A DNA stretch of 64,000 nucleotides from Anaerolineales bacterium UBA6055 (GTDB taxonomy: Bacteria; Chloroflexota; Anaerolineae; Aggregatilineales; Phototrophicaceae): positions 112,872-176,871 of the forward strand of contig DIYL01000059.1 in assembly GCA_002428985.1 (NCBI GenBank). Reading direction: 5' to 3'. The notes under the pieces are model-generated. The model had not been told where the DNA came from. It saw only the letters and a list, made by a program, of their open reading frames with translations, and did not search any database. Position 1 is the first letter of the stretch. Each line of letters opens with the position of its first letter. This document shows, in pieces, positions 53,430 through 62,540 of the stretch. The position numbers and the translations under genes were made by a program.

Positions 53430-54749
53430 TTAATTGGAAAATCCAAGCGGTTTGATTGTATTTGTATCGAAAACAATCTCTCTCATAACCGCATTGGAAG
53501 CAGTTGTATCATAAATCGTAAGTCTTGCTGTCTCTGGATTACAATGATCGACAACAGCTAGATAATCACCAACAGACGATATGCGCACAGATAAAGGAAT
53601 CACACATGGAATCGTCGTAATAGGTACAATCAGATTCTTATCAAGGATTGGATTTACAATGTTATATACATCATCTTGGCGTATAAAAAACCAATCACCC
53701 AGCTTAGTGATCTGTCCTGACGTATCATCATGTTCAACTATCAACACTTCACTGTGCGTCTCTAGATCAATCCTGACAAGCCCCTGTGATGAATAAGACT
53801 GTGTTTGCTCTGGAGTTAGATAACCGAATGATATTGGCACGACTCTGCGATATGCGACAACTGTTTGTGCCGAAGTCCAAATAGGCGAATGATAAGTAGT
53901 CACCCAGCTACCCATTGGGGAATTGAGATATAAGGGCGAAACAATTTCATCAATATATACCGTCTCTGTTGTTATTGTTTCCAATGGTTGTAAACTAAAT
54001 GGGATAAACATCAAGTCTGTCGGATTCCCAATTCGTTCAAAACAACCTGTGTCTGATGCTAACCATGCCATATCAGATGACCAAATTAGACGGCATGTAT
54101 TCCGCCCCGACGAGATTTGCCTAAAATTTTCACCATCAGGTGATATAAGTGCCGAACCAAACTGTGGTAAACCATCATCATTAAGTGACCACGCACCATA
54201 TAAAACAAGCCATTCACTATCCGGTGACCATGATGCGGGTGAGACTAATGATCGAATAATCGGTACATTTTCCGTCAGTAATTTTAAATCGTCATTTTCG
54301 ACATCATAGATATAAACTTCAGCTTGGTCGTCAATGCGACAGTCCATCGTCATCACACCTGTAAATGTCAAAAAACGTCCATCTGGTGACCACAGTAATG
54401 TACCGGATTGACGATAATGCTCATCCCATAAAAATTCTTGGAACGGCTGACAAAGGTCAAATAATTTTATTTCTTTGGTCATGATATTAAAAAGGAACAA
54501 CTGACCATTGCTGTTAGCTCTAAATGCAATATGTAAATAATCTGGCGATACTGCATATGAGCCAAATGCTGGTATCTCTATACAATCTTCTTCCTCAGCA
54601 CCATTAAGCGCAAGCAAACAAATTGTTGAATAGTCTTCATCGGCATGGGCTACGGAATACCAGAAAGTGGTCTCGCTAGCCACAACTTGAGAGTATGTTG
54701 TGAGAGAAAAACATAACAAACAAAATAAGATTGTTATTAATTTATGCAT
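53430..54749 (-). CDS. Secreted WD40-like / PD40 (TolB-type) beta-propeller
   Basis: A 439-residue secreted protein with a signal peptide (MHKLITILFCLLCFSLTTYS). The rest shows repeated propeller strands: LLWSPDGRFLTFTG, SWSPDSEWLVLYG, LIWSSDMAWLASD and AVSPDYLHIAFRA, the WSPDG-type pattern of TolB/PD40 repeats. It likely binds a partner protein or ligand outside the membrane. No catalytic residue is seen. It stands alone between two envelope-related genes on the same strand. Confidence 0.8.
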   Translation of the reverse strand: MHKLITILFCLLCFSLTTYSQVVASETTFWYSVAHADEDYSTICLLALNGAEEEDCIEIPAFGSYAVSPDYLHIAFRANSNGQLFLFNIMTKEIKLFDLCQPFQEFLWDEHYRQSGTLLWSPDGRFLTFTGVMTMDCRIDDQAEVYIYDVENDDLKLLTENVPIIRSLVSPASWSPDSEWLVLYGAWSLNDDGLPQFGSALISPDGENFRQISSGRNTCRLIWSSDMAWLASDTGCFERIGNPTDLMFIPFSLQPLETITTETVYIDEIVSPLYLNSPMGSWVTTYHSPIWTSAQTVVAYRRVVPISFGYLTPEQTQSYSSQGLVRIDLETHSEVLIVEHDDTSGQITKLGDWFFIRQDDVYNIVNPILDKNLIVPITTIPCVIPLSVRISSVGDYLAVVDHCNPETARLTIYDTTASNAVMREIVFDTNTIKPLGFSN

Positions 54750-54957
54750 TCAAAATCCAAGTATTCTCAGTCAACTAACGACACGAATTATAGTGTCTTA
54801 CATTAAATTTCTTGAACGTAGAGAGAGATTCTAACCAAAGCGTAGGGGTTGCGTAGGGCTTCCGTAGATTTAGAGTGGGGTAGATGTGTTAGAGTAAAGA
54901 CCGTCTAGGTTTAATGCCCCCACATCGAACCAGACATCTACAGGCTTCCCCGATATA

Positions 54958-54989
54958 CCAAGCATCCCATTGTACAGTGGGATGTTTGG
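54958..54989 (-). terminator. Strong hairpin after the SGNH gene
   Basis: A 12-pair stem (54958-54969 with 54978-54989, one G-T pair) and an 8-base loop lie 42 bases past the stop of the SGNH gene. There is no T-run, so termination is likely but not certain. Further in the same gap, at about 54838-54885, there are repeated GCGTAGGG-type words with no clear role. Confidence 0.55.
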
Positions 54990-55030
54990 CGTTTATAGTC
55001 ATTCCTTGCATCACATAATATTAACTCAAC

Positions 55031-56398
55031 TTAGGATGACGGAATTGTCAGACGAGTACAATTATTTAAATCATCTGTCTCTTCAAATACAATCAAACAA
55101 TCCGTGAGCATATCCCCAACTTTGACGTGCCCTGCTGTACTCCAATGAATATCAGGATCAGGCGCATAATCATCCGCGACTAAATCTTCAAGCGGGTTCA
55201 AATATGGGATACCCAACTCTTCGAATAATTGCACTGCACTCAAATAACGTGGTGTTAAAGCGGTGAGGTCTTCGCGACTAGGAATCAGCAAGATAAAGAA
55301 GTCAATCGCATTATCGTCCGCATAATCGCGCACCGTGATGAGGTGTTCCCGCGTGGCATCAATCTGTCTACCTAAACGAATCCCATTACTTTTATTAATC
55401 ATCTGCTGGATTGCATCGCCTGTATTTAAGACTAACGACCCAACCCGTGTTGTCCCCACAAAGCGATCTAACGCTGATGATGGCGGGTCAACTTGAAAGT
55501 AACGGAAATATAAATCGGATTGTGAATCGAGCTTAGTCACATTGCCATTGTCATCGATCATATATTGCCGGATCGACAGCGGATAATTCGTATCATCAAC
55601 CCCCATGAAGTAGCTATCATGTGGCATCATATTGTCTTCGAAATCATTGAGATAAAAACCGAGGATTGCAATTTGCGGGTCGAGCACTGGCGCATAAACT
55701 TCAAATGACGCACCCGCTTGATTTGTGCCAGCACCGGGGATGCCTGTATTCCATACGACTGCATCTGGCAAATTGGATTCAACCGTTTCAACAAATGAGC
55801 TACCGATTTCAGCAGTGCCACCAAATGTGAACGAATCACCAAGCATCAACACCCGTAATTTATCGTCAAACGCATCATCATAGACAAAATCCTGACTATC
55901 ATGGAATCCCTGTTGATTAACCATACAGCGTCGTCCAGAAACTTCTTTGTTCTCACAGGCTTTGTTCATTTCGTCATAAACATAATGACAACCCGCTTCG
56001 TCACACGTCCACCAAGAAACTTCTGTCAGGAATGTATCAGGGATTTCCGTCGGATAGCGCGTCGGCATATTCACCACGCCTAACACCATCTCAATCATCA
56101 CCAAGGTAATCACAGTCAATAGCACACTAATGGCAAGATTTTTCAGTAAATTACCGAATATCGCCTGACGTAAAGACGCATTCCGTAACAACAACCCTGT
56201 GACCGTAATGACAACCCCGCCAACAATCATCAAAATTTGCGGACCACTCAGACCGGGGCTTGTACCGGGTATCAAATCGAGCCCAATACCAACAGCAGTA
56301 ATCAGCAATCCGATGCCAGCTAATACTGTAAACAATAGGTCGAGGCGTTTTGAATGAAGCGATGGGGCAATTTTTGTCATAGTTATAAGATTCTTCAT
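55031..56398 (-). CDS. Membrane-anchored SGNH/GDSL hydrolase
   Basis: A 455-residue protein with three to four N-terminal transmembrane segments (about 20-110) and an SGNH domain. The nucleophile Ser is in MLGDSFTFGGTAE (block I), Gly in VWNTGIPGAG, Asn in YLNDFEDN, and the DxxH in PDPDIHWSTAGHVKVGD (block V). Cysteines in WWTCDEAGCHY and ENKEVSGRRC suggest a disulfide. Such proteins deacylate or acyl-transfer sugars or lipids of the envelope (OafB/AlgX-like). The substrate is unknown. It sits between the propeller gene and a Clp ATPase gene. Confidence 0.88.
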   Translation of the reverse strand: MKNLITMTKIAPSLHSKRLDLLFTVLAGIGLLITAVGIGLDLIPGTSPGLSGPQILMIVGGVVITVTGLLLRNASLRQAIFGNLLKNLAISVLLTVITLVMIEMVLGVVNMPTRYPTEIPDTFLTEVSWWTCDEAGCHYVYDEMNKACENKEVSGRRCMVNQQGFHDSQDFVYDDAFDDKLRVLMLGDSFTFGGTAEIGSSFVETVESNLPDAVVWNTGIPGAGTNQAGASFEVYAPVLDPQIAILGFYLNDFEDNMMPHDSYFMGVDDTNYPLSIRQYMIDDNGNVTKLDSQSDLYFRYFQVDPPSSALDRFVGTTRVGSLVLNTGDAIQQMINKSNGIRLGRQIDATREHLITVRDYADDNAIDFFILLIPSREDLTALTPRYLSAVQLFEELGIPYLNPLEDLVADDYAPDPDIHWSTAGHVKVGDMLTDCLIVFEETDDLNNCTRLTIPSS

Positions 56399-56523
56399 AA
56401 GCGTCTATAGATGAAGCCGTAGTGTATTAAATCGCCATCAAAAACACAAGATGTCCTGTAACACAAAAGACACCGCCATCATCAGCAGTGTCTTCTGAAT
56501 TTGTATCTTATGTAGTTGAGCGA

Positions 56524-59115
56524 CTAATCGTATCGTTCGTAATTATCCTGATTATCTGACGATTCGTATCCGGTATAATCCAGTTCCTCATCATGAGACT
56601 GCGACGTTGAATACTCGGATTGTTCATATCCATCAAAGTCTTGTGGATAGTCATCTTGTATCTCCACAAAATCAGTTTGCTGGTCAAGATGACGGGTAAA
56701 CGACAATTCACCCTTCTTCTCATCAATCACGACCAGATCGCCTTGTACGAAATCACCTTTGAGCAATTGAATACTCAGCGGATTTTCTACATAACGTTGC
56801 AATGCACGGCGTAGAGGTCGCGCACCAAATTGTGGATCATACCCTTGTTTTGCAATCCAATTACGAGCAGGTTCGGTCAGATGAATCGCCAGACCGGATT
56901 CTTGCAAGCGTTCTGCGAGACCGCGCAATTGCAAGTCAACCATTTGCTCAACCGCTTTCAGTGTCAGTGGTTCGAAAATGATAATCTCATCGATACGATT
57001 CAAGAATTCCGGACGGAAGGTATCACGCATCGCTTTTTCAATTTTCTGATGATCGGCGATAGCTTCTTGGTCACCGCCTTGGATAAACCCAAGTGCGCCA
57101 CCTTTTTTCGCGAATTCTGTCCCGAGGTTACTCGTCATAATCAGTACTGTATTGCGGAAGTCGACGACATGCCCCTGCCCATCAGTCATACGACCATCTT
57201 CAAGAACTTGTAGCAAGGCACTCCACACATCTGAGTGTGCTTTTTCAATCTCATCAAATAAGATGACACGATAAGGACGGCGACGTACAGCTTCTGTCAG
57301 TTGACCACCAGCTTCATATCCGACGTAGCCTGGAGGCGCACCAAACAAACGACTGACAGTATGTTTTTCACGATACTCACTCATATCGACACGCACCAGC
57401 GCATCTTCATCATCAAACATGAACTCAGCTAGCGATTTTGCAAGTTCGGTCTTACCAACACCACTCGACCCAAGGAAGATGAACGACCCAATTGGACGTT
57501 TCGGATCTTTAAGGCCACTACGCGCCCGACGAATCGCATCAGATAATGCCTCGACCGCTTTTTCCTGACCGATTACGCGTTCGTGTAAAACTTCTTCCAT
57601 GCGCAGCAATTTCTCGGACTCAGTTTCCAGCATTTGATGCACCGGAATACCTGTCCACTGCTCAACAACCTGTGCAATATCATCGGCTGTCACCAGCTCA
57701 TCAAGTGTATTTTCTTGTCGCCAGATATACCGCTCCCGCTCAAATTCTTCTTCAAGCTGAATCCGTTGCATTTTGCAATCCGCAGCCCGTTCATAATCTC
57801 TCGATAAGCCAGCAGCTTCTTCTTCCATTGCCAACCGATCGACAGCTTCACGCATTTCTTTAAGTCGCGGTGGCATCGAAAATAACGCAACCCGCAATTT
57901 TGCAGCCGCTTCGTCTAACAAATCAATCGCTTTATCAGGGAGTTTACGTTCTGTGAGGTAACGCGCAGACAAACGTGCTGCCGCCTCGATCGCATCATCA
58001 GAAATCGTAACATTATGATGCGCTTCGTATCGATCACGAATCCCATAAAGCATTTCGACGGTATCTTCGACACTAGGTTCTTCGACAAAAATAGGCGCAA
58101 AACGACGATCTAACGCACTATCTTTTTCGATATATTGGCGATATTCGTCCATCGTGGTCGCACCGACAGTCTGTAACTCACCGCGTGCCAATGCAGGCTT
58201 CATCATATTACCCGCATCCATCGCGCCAGCGCCGGCACCGGCACCAACAACTTGATGCAACTCATCAATAAAGAGGATAATCTCGCCATCGGAACGTTGT
58301 ACCTCTTCAATAACCGCTTTGAGCCGTTCCTCAAATTCACCACGGAAGCGACTACCAGCCACCATACCACTCAGGTCAAGGCTGAGCACGCGCTTATTCA
58401 GCAAAATATCAGGCACATCAGCCGTCGCAATTTTTTGGGCTAAACCTTCGACAATTGCTGTTTTACCCACACCCGCTTCACCGATGAGAACAGGGTTATT
58501 TTTTGTACGGCGACTCAACACTTGAATCACGCGCAAAATTTCTGCATCGCGCCCAACCACAGGGTCAAGTTTACTTTCCATCGCCATACGCGTTAGGTCG
58601 CGGCTATATTTTTCTAGGGTACGGTAACGGCTTTCTGCCTGTGGGTCAGTCACCCGTTGTCCACCGCGAATATCTTTCACCGCATCGGAGACACGGTCGC
58701 GAGTAATATCATAATCCGCCATCAGCTTGGCTACCGCCGTATTACGCTCCGCTAAAATTGCGAGGAAAATATGCTCAGTGCTGATATATTCGTCGCGTAG
58801 TCGGCTGGCTTCTTCATTAGCACGGTCAATAATGCTCTTCAGGCGCGGGGTGATAAATACCTGATTCGTTCCCTGACCATAAATCGCCGCAGTCCGTGGG
58901 CTTTGGCGCAGAACATCATCAACGCGGGAACGCATACCACTCACATCTATATTGAGGCGTTCCAATACCTGTGGGATGACACCATCAGTCTGTTCAAGCA
59001 GAGCCAGCAAAATATGCTCAGTATCTACTTGATTATGTCCATATCGTTGTAAAATCTCATAGGCACGGGCAGCAGCATCTTGTGCGCGTTCCGTAAATCT
59101 GTCAAATCGTAGCAT
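56524..59115 (-). CDS. clpC: Second ClpC-type Clp ATPase with acidic C-terminal tail
   Basis: An 863-residue Hsp100 ATPase. It has a Clp-N repeat pair (1-145), Walker A GEAGVGKT (about 212) and Walker B IILFIDELHQVVGAG, then a UVR-type coiled segment in DYERAADCKMQRIQLEEEF (about 430-448). The second AAA+ domain has Walker A GSSGVGKT (about 548) and the LGF docking motif in GGALGFIQGG, so ClpP is the likely partner. The last 60 residues form an acidic, Tyr- and Ser-rich low-complexity tail (QSEYSTSQSHDEELDYTGYE..) that normal ClpC lacks. It differs from the ClpC at 26513, which has no UVR motif and no such tail. Confidence 0.92.
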   Translation of the reverse strand: MLRFDRFTERAQDAAARAYEILQRYGHNQVDTEHILLALLEQTDGVIPQVLERLNIDVSGMRSRVDDVLRQSPRTAAIYGQGTNQVFITPRLKSIIDRANEEASRLRDEYISTEHIFLAILAERNTAVAKLMADYDITRDRVSDAVKDIRGGQRVTDPQAESRYRTLEKYSRDLTRMAMESKLDPVVGRDAEILRVIQVLSRRTKNNPVLIGEAGVGKTAIVEGLAQKIATADVPDILLNKRVLSLDLSGMVAGSRFRGEFEERLKAVIEEVQRSDGEIILFIDELHQVVGAGAGAGAMDAGNMMKPALARGELQTVGATTMDEYRQYIEKDSALDRRFAPIFVEEPSVEDTVEMLYGIRDRYEAHHNVTISDDAIEAAARLSARYLTERKLPDKAIDLLDEAAAKLRVALFSMPPRLKEMREAVDRLAMEEEAAGLSRDYERAADCKMQRIQLEEEFERERYIWRQENTLDELVTADDIAQVVEQWTGIPVHQMLETESEKLLRMEEVLHERVIGQEKAVEALSDAIRRARSGLKDPKRPIGSFIFLGSSGVGKTELAKSLAEFMFDDEDALVRVDMSEYREKHTVSRLFGAPPGYVGYEAGGQLTEAVRRRPYRVILFDEIEKAHSDVWSALLQVLEDGRMTDGQGHVVDFRNTVLIMTSNLGTEFAKKGGALGFIQGGDQEAIADHQKIEKAMRDTFRPEFLNRIDEIIIFEPLTLKAVEQMVDLQLRGLAERLQESGLAIHLTEPARNWIAKQGYDPQFGARPLRRALQRYVENPLSIQLLKGDFVQGDLVVIDEKKGELSFTRHLDQQTDFVEIQDDYPQDFDGYEQSEYSTSQSHDEELDYTGYESSDNQDNYERYD

Positions 59116-59293
59116 TGTATTTCCTTACATCTGAGCGGCGACTGTGCCCTCATTGTATCTAACTTGATTGAAGTTTGCTCGAATTTCACTCAAATGGCAT
59201 TATGCCATGCTAATATAGTACGCCATGCGTGTAAGAATTTTATCTATGTTGTGTAAACAAAAGGTAGAAATAGTTAAAGCCTAGAGAGTTCAT

Positions 59294-60427
59294 ATGGACA
59301 TAAAGCTTATCAATAAAACATTTCATGAGATTCAACACAACTCAAACTTACCATTCGATCAAATTGATCAATGGACAAAAGAAGCTAAATTCGATGAACT
59401 AGTAGAAATAGCGAAACTGGTCGACAAAAACTGGAATGCTAGCCCATCACAAAATTGGCGTTACATTGGAACTTACCTTAGGATTATTGATAGTCTTTCC
59501 CTTACAAAAGATAAGCTATCAATACAAGGATTACTTGATGTAATCAAGATACGTCCACAATCTGGGGGCTACTTGTCACGTATAGCTGCATGTCTCGCCT
59601 CTACTCAAGATATGACAATACTTGATAGCTATGTCCAACTCACTGAGACTGAGTTCATAGATCTGTGGGCAAATCTAGTCCAAGAATTAGTGATTAGAGG
59701 ACACGATGTCCGTGATTATCCAAATCTTATAGCACTTTGGGACCGGCTCAAACGAGATAACTATCCGTTAACGACTTTACCATTAGAACTATTTGAGCCG
59801 GAAGCACAGATCCAACAGTATACTAGGTCATATAGTATTAGTGGATCGGGAACGTCACTCCCATTTGGTCCACTTACCGCAAACGATGATGTCAAATTTA
59901 CAATACCTCCGTTTGACTTTGCATCCATTGATCCATCCATTATTCACCAACATATATATCAAGCAGTTGAAAATTGGAGACTAGAATCCAACGGCAAAAT
60001 AGAAGTGCGTCAATTTACAATGCAACCAGCTACCGAAGCACTAGCACATGATGAAATAAGTCTAATGTTTAAGCTGGGACTAGACTGTTTGCATGGTGTA
60101 TCCAGTCGAAGCTTATTTATTAAACACACCCAAGCAACTGATGCAGTAAATATCCTATTTTCAGCCGCTGCAAACGGCGGAGCATACAATCACGGTAGTG
60201 GTAATGCGTATGGTCGTCTGTACATGTGGCAATCACTAGCAGGATTGATGAATCTACCAGTGGGTACACCCATATCTACACTAGCCGGACAAGCCGCAAA
60301 ATCAAAATGGCTTATATTTGATGCTGAATCGAATTGGTTCTATCGAGTTGCATGGGATATTGGTATCGTCGCAATCAATCCAGATCGAAATGTAATCAGT
60401 GTCCTTGCTGCAACAGACACCGACTAA
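59294..60427 (+). CDS. DUF6183-like protein
   Basis: A 377-residue cytosolic protein. The C-terminal half has SAAANGGAYNHGSGNAYGRLYMWQSLAGLMNLPVGTPI and KSKWLIFDAESNWFYRVAWDIGIVAINPDRNVISVLAATDTD, which closely fit the DUF6183 pattern known from Actinobacteria. The function is not known to me. The N-terminal half is helical with no motif. It has its own frame, an AT-rich context and no close same-strand partner. Confidence 0.7.
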   Translation: MDIKLINKTFHEIQHNSNLPFDQIDQWTKEAKFDELVEIAKLVDKNWNASPSQNWRYIGTYLRIIDSLSLTKDKLSIQGLLDVIKIRPQSGGYLSRIAACLASTQDMTILDSYVQLTETEFIDLWANLVQELVIRGHDVRDYPNLIALWDRLKRDNYPLTTLPLELFEPEAQIQQYTRSYSISGSGTSLPFGPLTANDDVKFTIPPFDFASIDPSIIHQHIYQAVENWRLESNGKIEVRQFTMQPATEALAHDEISLMFKLGLDCLHGVSSRSLFIKHTQATDAVNILFSAAANGGAYNHGSGNAYGRLYMWQSLAGLMNLPVGTPISTLAGQAAKSKWLIFDAESNWFYRVAWDIGIVAINPDRNVISVLAATDTD

Positions 60428-60545
60428 TCAAATATCCAAAGAGAGTAAAGAATTAGACCATCAACTTTACAAACAACAACAGAATTGAGCTTTATGCTAT
60501 CCGCGTGTATGCTGTTAATGAGTAGAAACATTTCAAAACTAGGAC

Positions 60546-60980
60546 ATGCTATCGATGACTTGCACGATCAGTTGGTTTGGTGACACACAACGCATTATGC
60601 TGATGGAAATGCGTGAAAATTGGACATGGCAGGAATTTTATCCGGTTTTTACCCAACAACGGGAAATGATTGCGAAAGTCAGTCATCCACATCCCGTCCA
60701 CACGATTATTGATATGCGTGATGCCCATCTTCACATCCCGACAAATACCATTGCAAACATGCGCAATATGGCTGGTAATCAAGTCGAAAATTCCGGCGTA
60801 AAAGTCATCGTCACCAGCAGTCGTCTGGTTCATGTCATGTTTGAAACAATTCGGCGCATCCTGCCCCACAAACGCAAAGCAATGTTCGAAAAATATTATA
60901 CGATCGTTCATACATGGGACGAGGCAATTGAATTCATCGATGCCATGATAGCCAAAGAAGATCAACAAACTGAAGATTAA
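60546..60980 (+). CDS. STAS/SpoIIAA-like small protein
   Basis: A 144-residue protein with an alternating beta-alpha pattern: strand CTISWFGDTQRIMLMEM, ENWTWQEFYPVFTQQREMI helix, HTIIDMRDAH strand, SGVKVIVTSSRLVHVMFETIRRIL and a C-terminal helix TWDEAIEFIDAMI. The order fits STAS/SpoIIAA- or YgaP-like folds seen in many filamentous Chloroflexi. The role is not known. Either ATG 60546 or ATG 60555 could be used. Confidence 0.55.
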   Translation: MLSMTCTISWFGDTQRIMLMEMRENWTWQEFYPVFTQQREMIAKVSHPHPVHTIIDMRDAHLHIPTNTIANMRNMAGNQVENSGVKVIVTSSRLVHVMFETIRRILPHKRKAMFEKYYTIVHTWDEAIEFIDAMIAKEDQQTED

Positions 60981-61028
60981 GACTCATGGTCTTTGTAAGC
61001 AATTGACTAAATAAAATAGGAGCATAAT

Positions 61029-61817
61029 ATGAGCTCAATCACAGGCAAAGTTGCCGTTGTTACAGGTGGTGGACGTGGTATCGGGCGTGCCATCGCACAT
61101 GAATTGGCAAAACTCGGCACCAAAGTAGCCGTTCTCGCACGCAGTAGCAATGAAATCAATACTGTAGCGGTTGAACTGCGCGAATTAGGTGCCGAAGCCC
61201 TCGCCATCTCCCTCGATGTAACAGATCTAGACGCAATCAATAAGACAGTAGCAACAATTACAGACAAACTCGGCACAATCGAAATCCTCGTGAATAATGC
61301 TGGTGTGGTCAAACCGATTGGAGAATATACAAAAGTTGATGTGAAAGCGTGGAAATTTCCAATTGAAGTGAATTTATTCGGGACGCACTATCTTACCCAT
61401 GCGGTGTTGCCCACTATGCTGGAAAACGGCTATGGTCGTATAGTGAATATTTCATCGTCTGCGGGGCGTCGTACAGGGGCGCCATGGTTAGGAGCGTATA
61501 GCGTCAGCAAAGCGGCAATCGATATGTACACGCGCAATCTCGCCCAAGAGATCGATGGTAGTGGCGTGACGATCAATGCAGTCGACCCCGGCCCAGTTGA
61601 TACCGAGATGGTTAAGGATATTCGTAGCAAAGGTGAAGACGGTGGTGTTGTCGCACAACGCTTAGATCAAATGACCGAACAAGGAAAACTGATCCCACCA
61701 CAAACTACAGGCGAATTGACCGCAGGCTTGATTCTGAGTAACAAGCAAGGTGAAATTGTACCAGTCATGAACGAGGAGAAAACCTTACGTGCTTACCTTG
61801 AAGCAGCACAAGGGTAA
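61029..61817 (+). CDS. SDR family oxidoreductase (FabG-like)
   Basis: A 262-residue short-chain dehydrogenase. The cofactor motif TGGGRGIG (about 13-20), NNAG (about 89-92), catalytic Ser in VNISSSAG and YSVSK (Tyr-x-x-x-Lys, about 157-161) are all present. Reduction of a ketone or oxidation of an alcohol with NAD(P)H is expected. The substrate is unknown. TAGGAG lies about 5 bases before the ATG. It ends with a clear terminator that is followed by a P450 remnant on the other strand. Confidence 0.93.
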   Translation: MSSITGKVAVVTGGGRGIGRAIAHELAKLGTKVAVLARSSNEINTVAVELRELGAEALAISLDVTDLDAINKTVATITDKLGTIEILVNNAGVVKPIGEYTKVDVKAWKFPIEVNLFGTHYLTHAVLPTMLENGYGRIVNISSSAGRRTGAPWLGAYSVSKAAIDMYTRNLAQEIDGSGVTINAVDPGPVDTEMVKDIRSKGEDGGVVAQRLDQMTEQGKLIPPQTTGELTAGLILSNKQGEIVPVMNEEKTLRAYLEAAQG

Positions 61818-61856
61818 TATAGCGTTTTTACCATATTCTCCTAAATAGCAAAAAGA

Positions 61857-61895
61857 GCCCTATCGATTTTAATGACCAATAGGGCACGCTTTTTT
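61857..61895 (+). terminator. Rho-independent terminator of the SDR gene
   Basis: GCCCTAT (61857-61863) pairs with ATAGGGC (61879-61885), followed by a T-run at 61890-61895. It lies 39 bases after the SDR stop. Confidence 0.8.
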
Positions 61896-61968
61896 ACTTA
61901 TATTTTATGGGTAAAGCATTCAAATTATGCAACACAATCGATAACCCACGTTGAACATTGGTGGATTC
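61894..61968 (-). pseudogene. Remnant of a cytochrome P450 C-terminus
   Basis: On the minus strand, a 25-codon frame ending in TAA (61894-61896) reads STNVQRGLSIVLHNLNALPIKYK, against ANVQRGLSIVLHNLNVLPMKYQ at the end of the P450 gene at 63100. A 25-base stretch (61917-61941) is identical to 63123-63147. The homology stops near the end of the membrane-protein gene. It looks like the tail of a second, mostly lost P450 gene. The remnant's stop lies just at the T-run of the SDR terminator. Confidence 0.8.
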
Positions 61969-61973
61969 GTCTC

Positions 61974-62381
61974 CTACACTACGAAAATAAAAGCAATAGC
62001 GATTAAATTGGGTAAAATAAACATGAGAAACGATTGAATACTACCTGTGACTTTATTTTCGAGTAGACCTGTTTGCAAACCCGCAATCAGGTCAAAAATA
62101 TCCATCACGAGCCGAGCGACAAGTGCCGTAAAAATCGTTTCTGGTGTCCCAATTAACCAGATACCCACAATCATCGCAGCAGCTATGCCGATATAACGAG
62201 CAGCCGAGTTCTTCACAATAAAACTATCAGCAATTGAACTAACATCAAATTCAATTTTAAAAGCTTTAAACATAGCCTGTCCATTGATGAAGTTCCAACT
62301 GCCAAAGATAATACTCCAAATAGTTAGATACCCCGGTAGGAGATACCACCACCATTGCACACTTAATTCCGCTGGAAACAT
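61974..62381 (-). CDS. Small membrane protein in the Rrf2 module
   Basis: A 135-residue protein with four hydrophobic segments (about 8-28, 60-75, 80-100, 112-134). It includes YLLPGYLTIWSIIFGSWNFING and DIFDLIAGLQTGLL. It resembles small DoxX/DUF-type membrane proteins only loosely, and I do not assign it. ATG 62381 is chosen because GGAGG precedes it by 8 bases. It is downstream of the Rrf2 gene on the same strand, and matching operator sites lie upstream of both, so the regulator probably controls it. Confidence 0.75.
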   Translation of the reverse strand: MFPAELSVQWWWYLLPGYLTIWSIIFGSWNFINGQAMFKAFKIEFDVSSIADSFIVKNSAARYIGIAAAMIVGIWLIGTPETIFTALVARLVMDIFDLIAGLQTGLLENKVTGSIQSFLMFILPNLIAIAFIFVV

Positions 62382-62405
62382 TGTAACTTCCTCCTTATAT
62401 TTATA

Positions 62406-62424
62406 TGTAGCCATAACGACTACA
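62406..62424. promoter_or_regulatory. Operator site 1 (TGTAG-N9-CTACA)
   Basis: TGTAG CCATAACGA CTACA lies 25 bases before the ATG of the membrane-protein gene. It shares the exact spacing and arms of sites at 62502 and 62962. It is a likely binding site for the Rrf2 protein encoded next to it. Confidence 0.75.
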
Positions 62425-62501
62425 ATTCAGATCAAAAATTTTTTAAAACAATCTCTTTAACATAGATCCAAATGACCATGTTATTGTTATGTATGCATAT
62501 A

Positions 62502-62520
62502 TGTAGTTTTCACGACTACA
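62502..62520. promoter_or_regulatory. Operator site 2 (TGTAG-N9-CTACA)
   Basis: TGTAG TTTTCACGA CTACA, followed by GTTTAATAT, lies just after the Rrf2 stop and about 120 bases before the membrane-protein gene. The CTACAGTTTA side matches site 3. Confidence 0.75.
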
Positions 62521-62540
62521 GTTTAATATAAAAAAACTAA

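Noticed and set aside
62402..62414. An upstream ATG (62414) for the membrane-protein gene
   Set aside because: It lies inside operator site 1, and the ATG at 62381 has an ideal GGAGG; the longer start has none.
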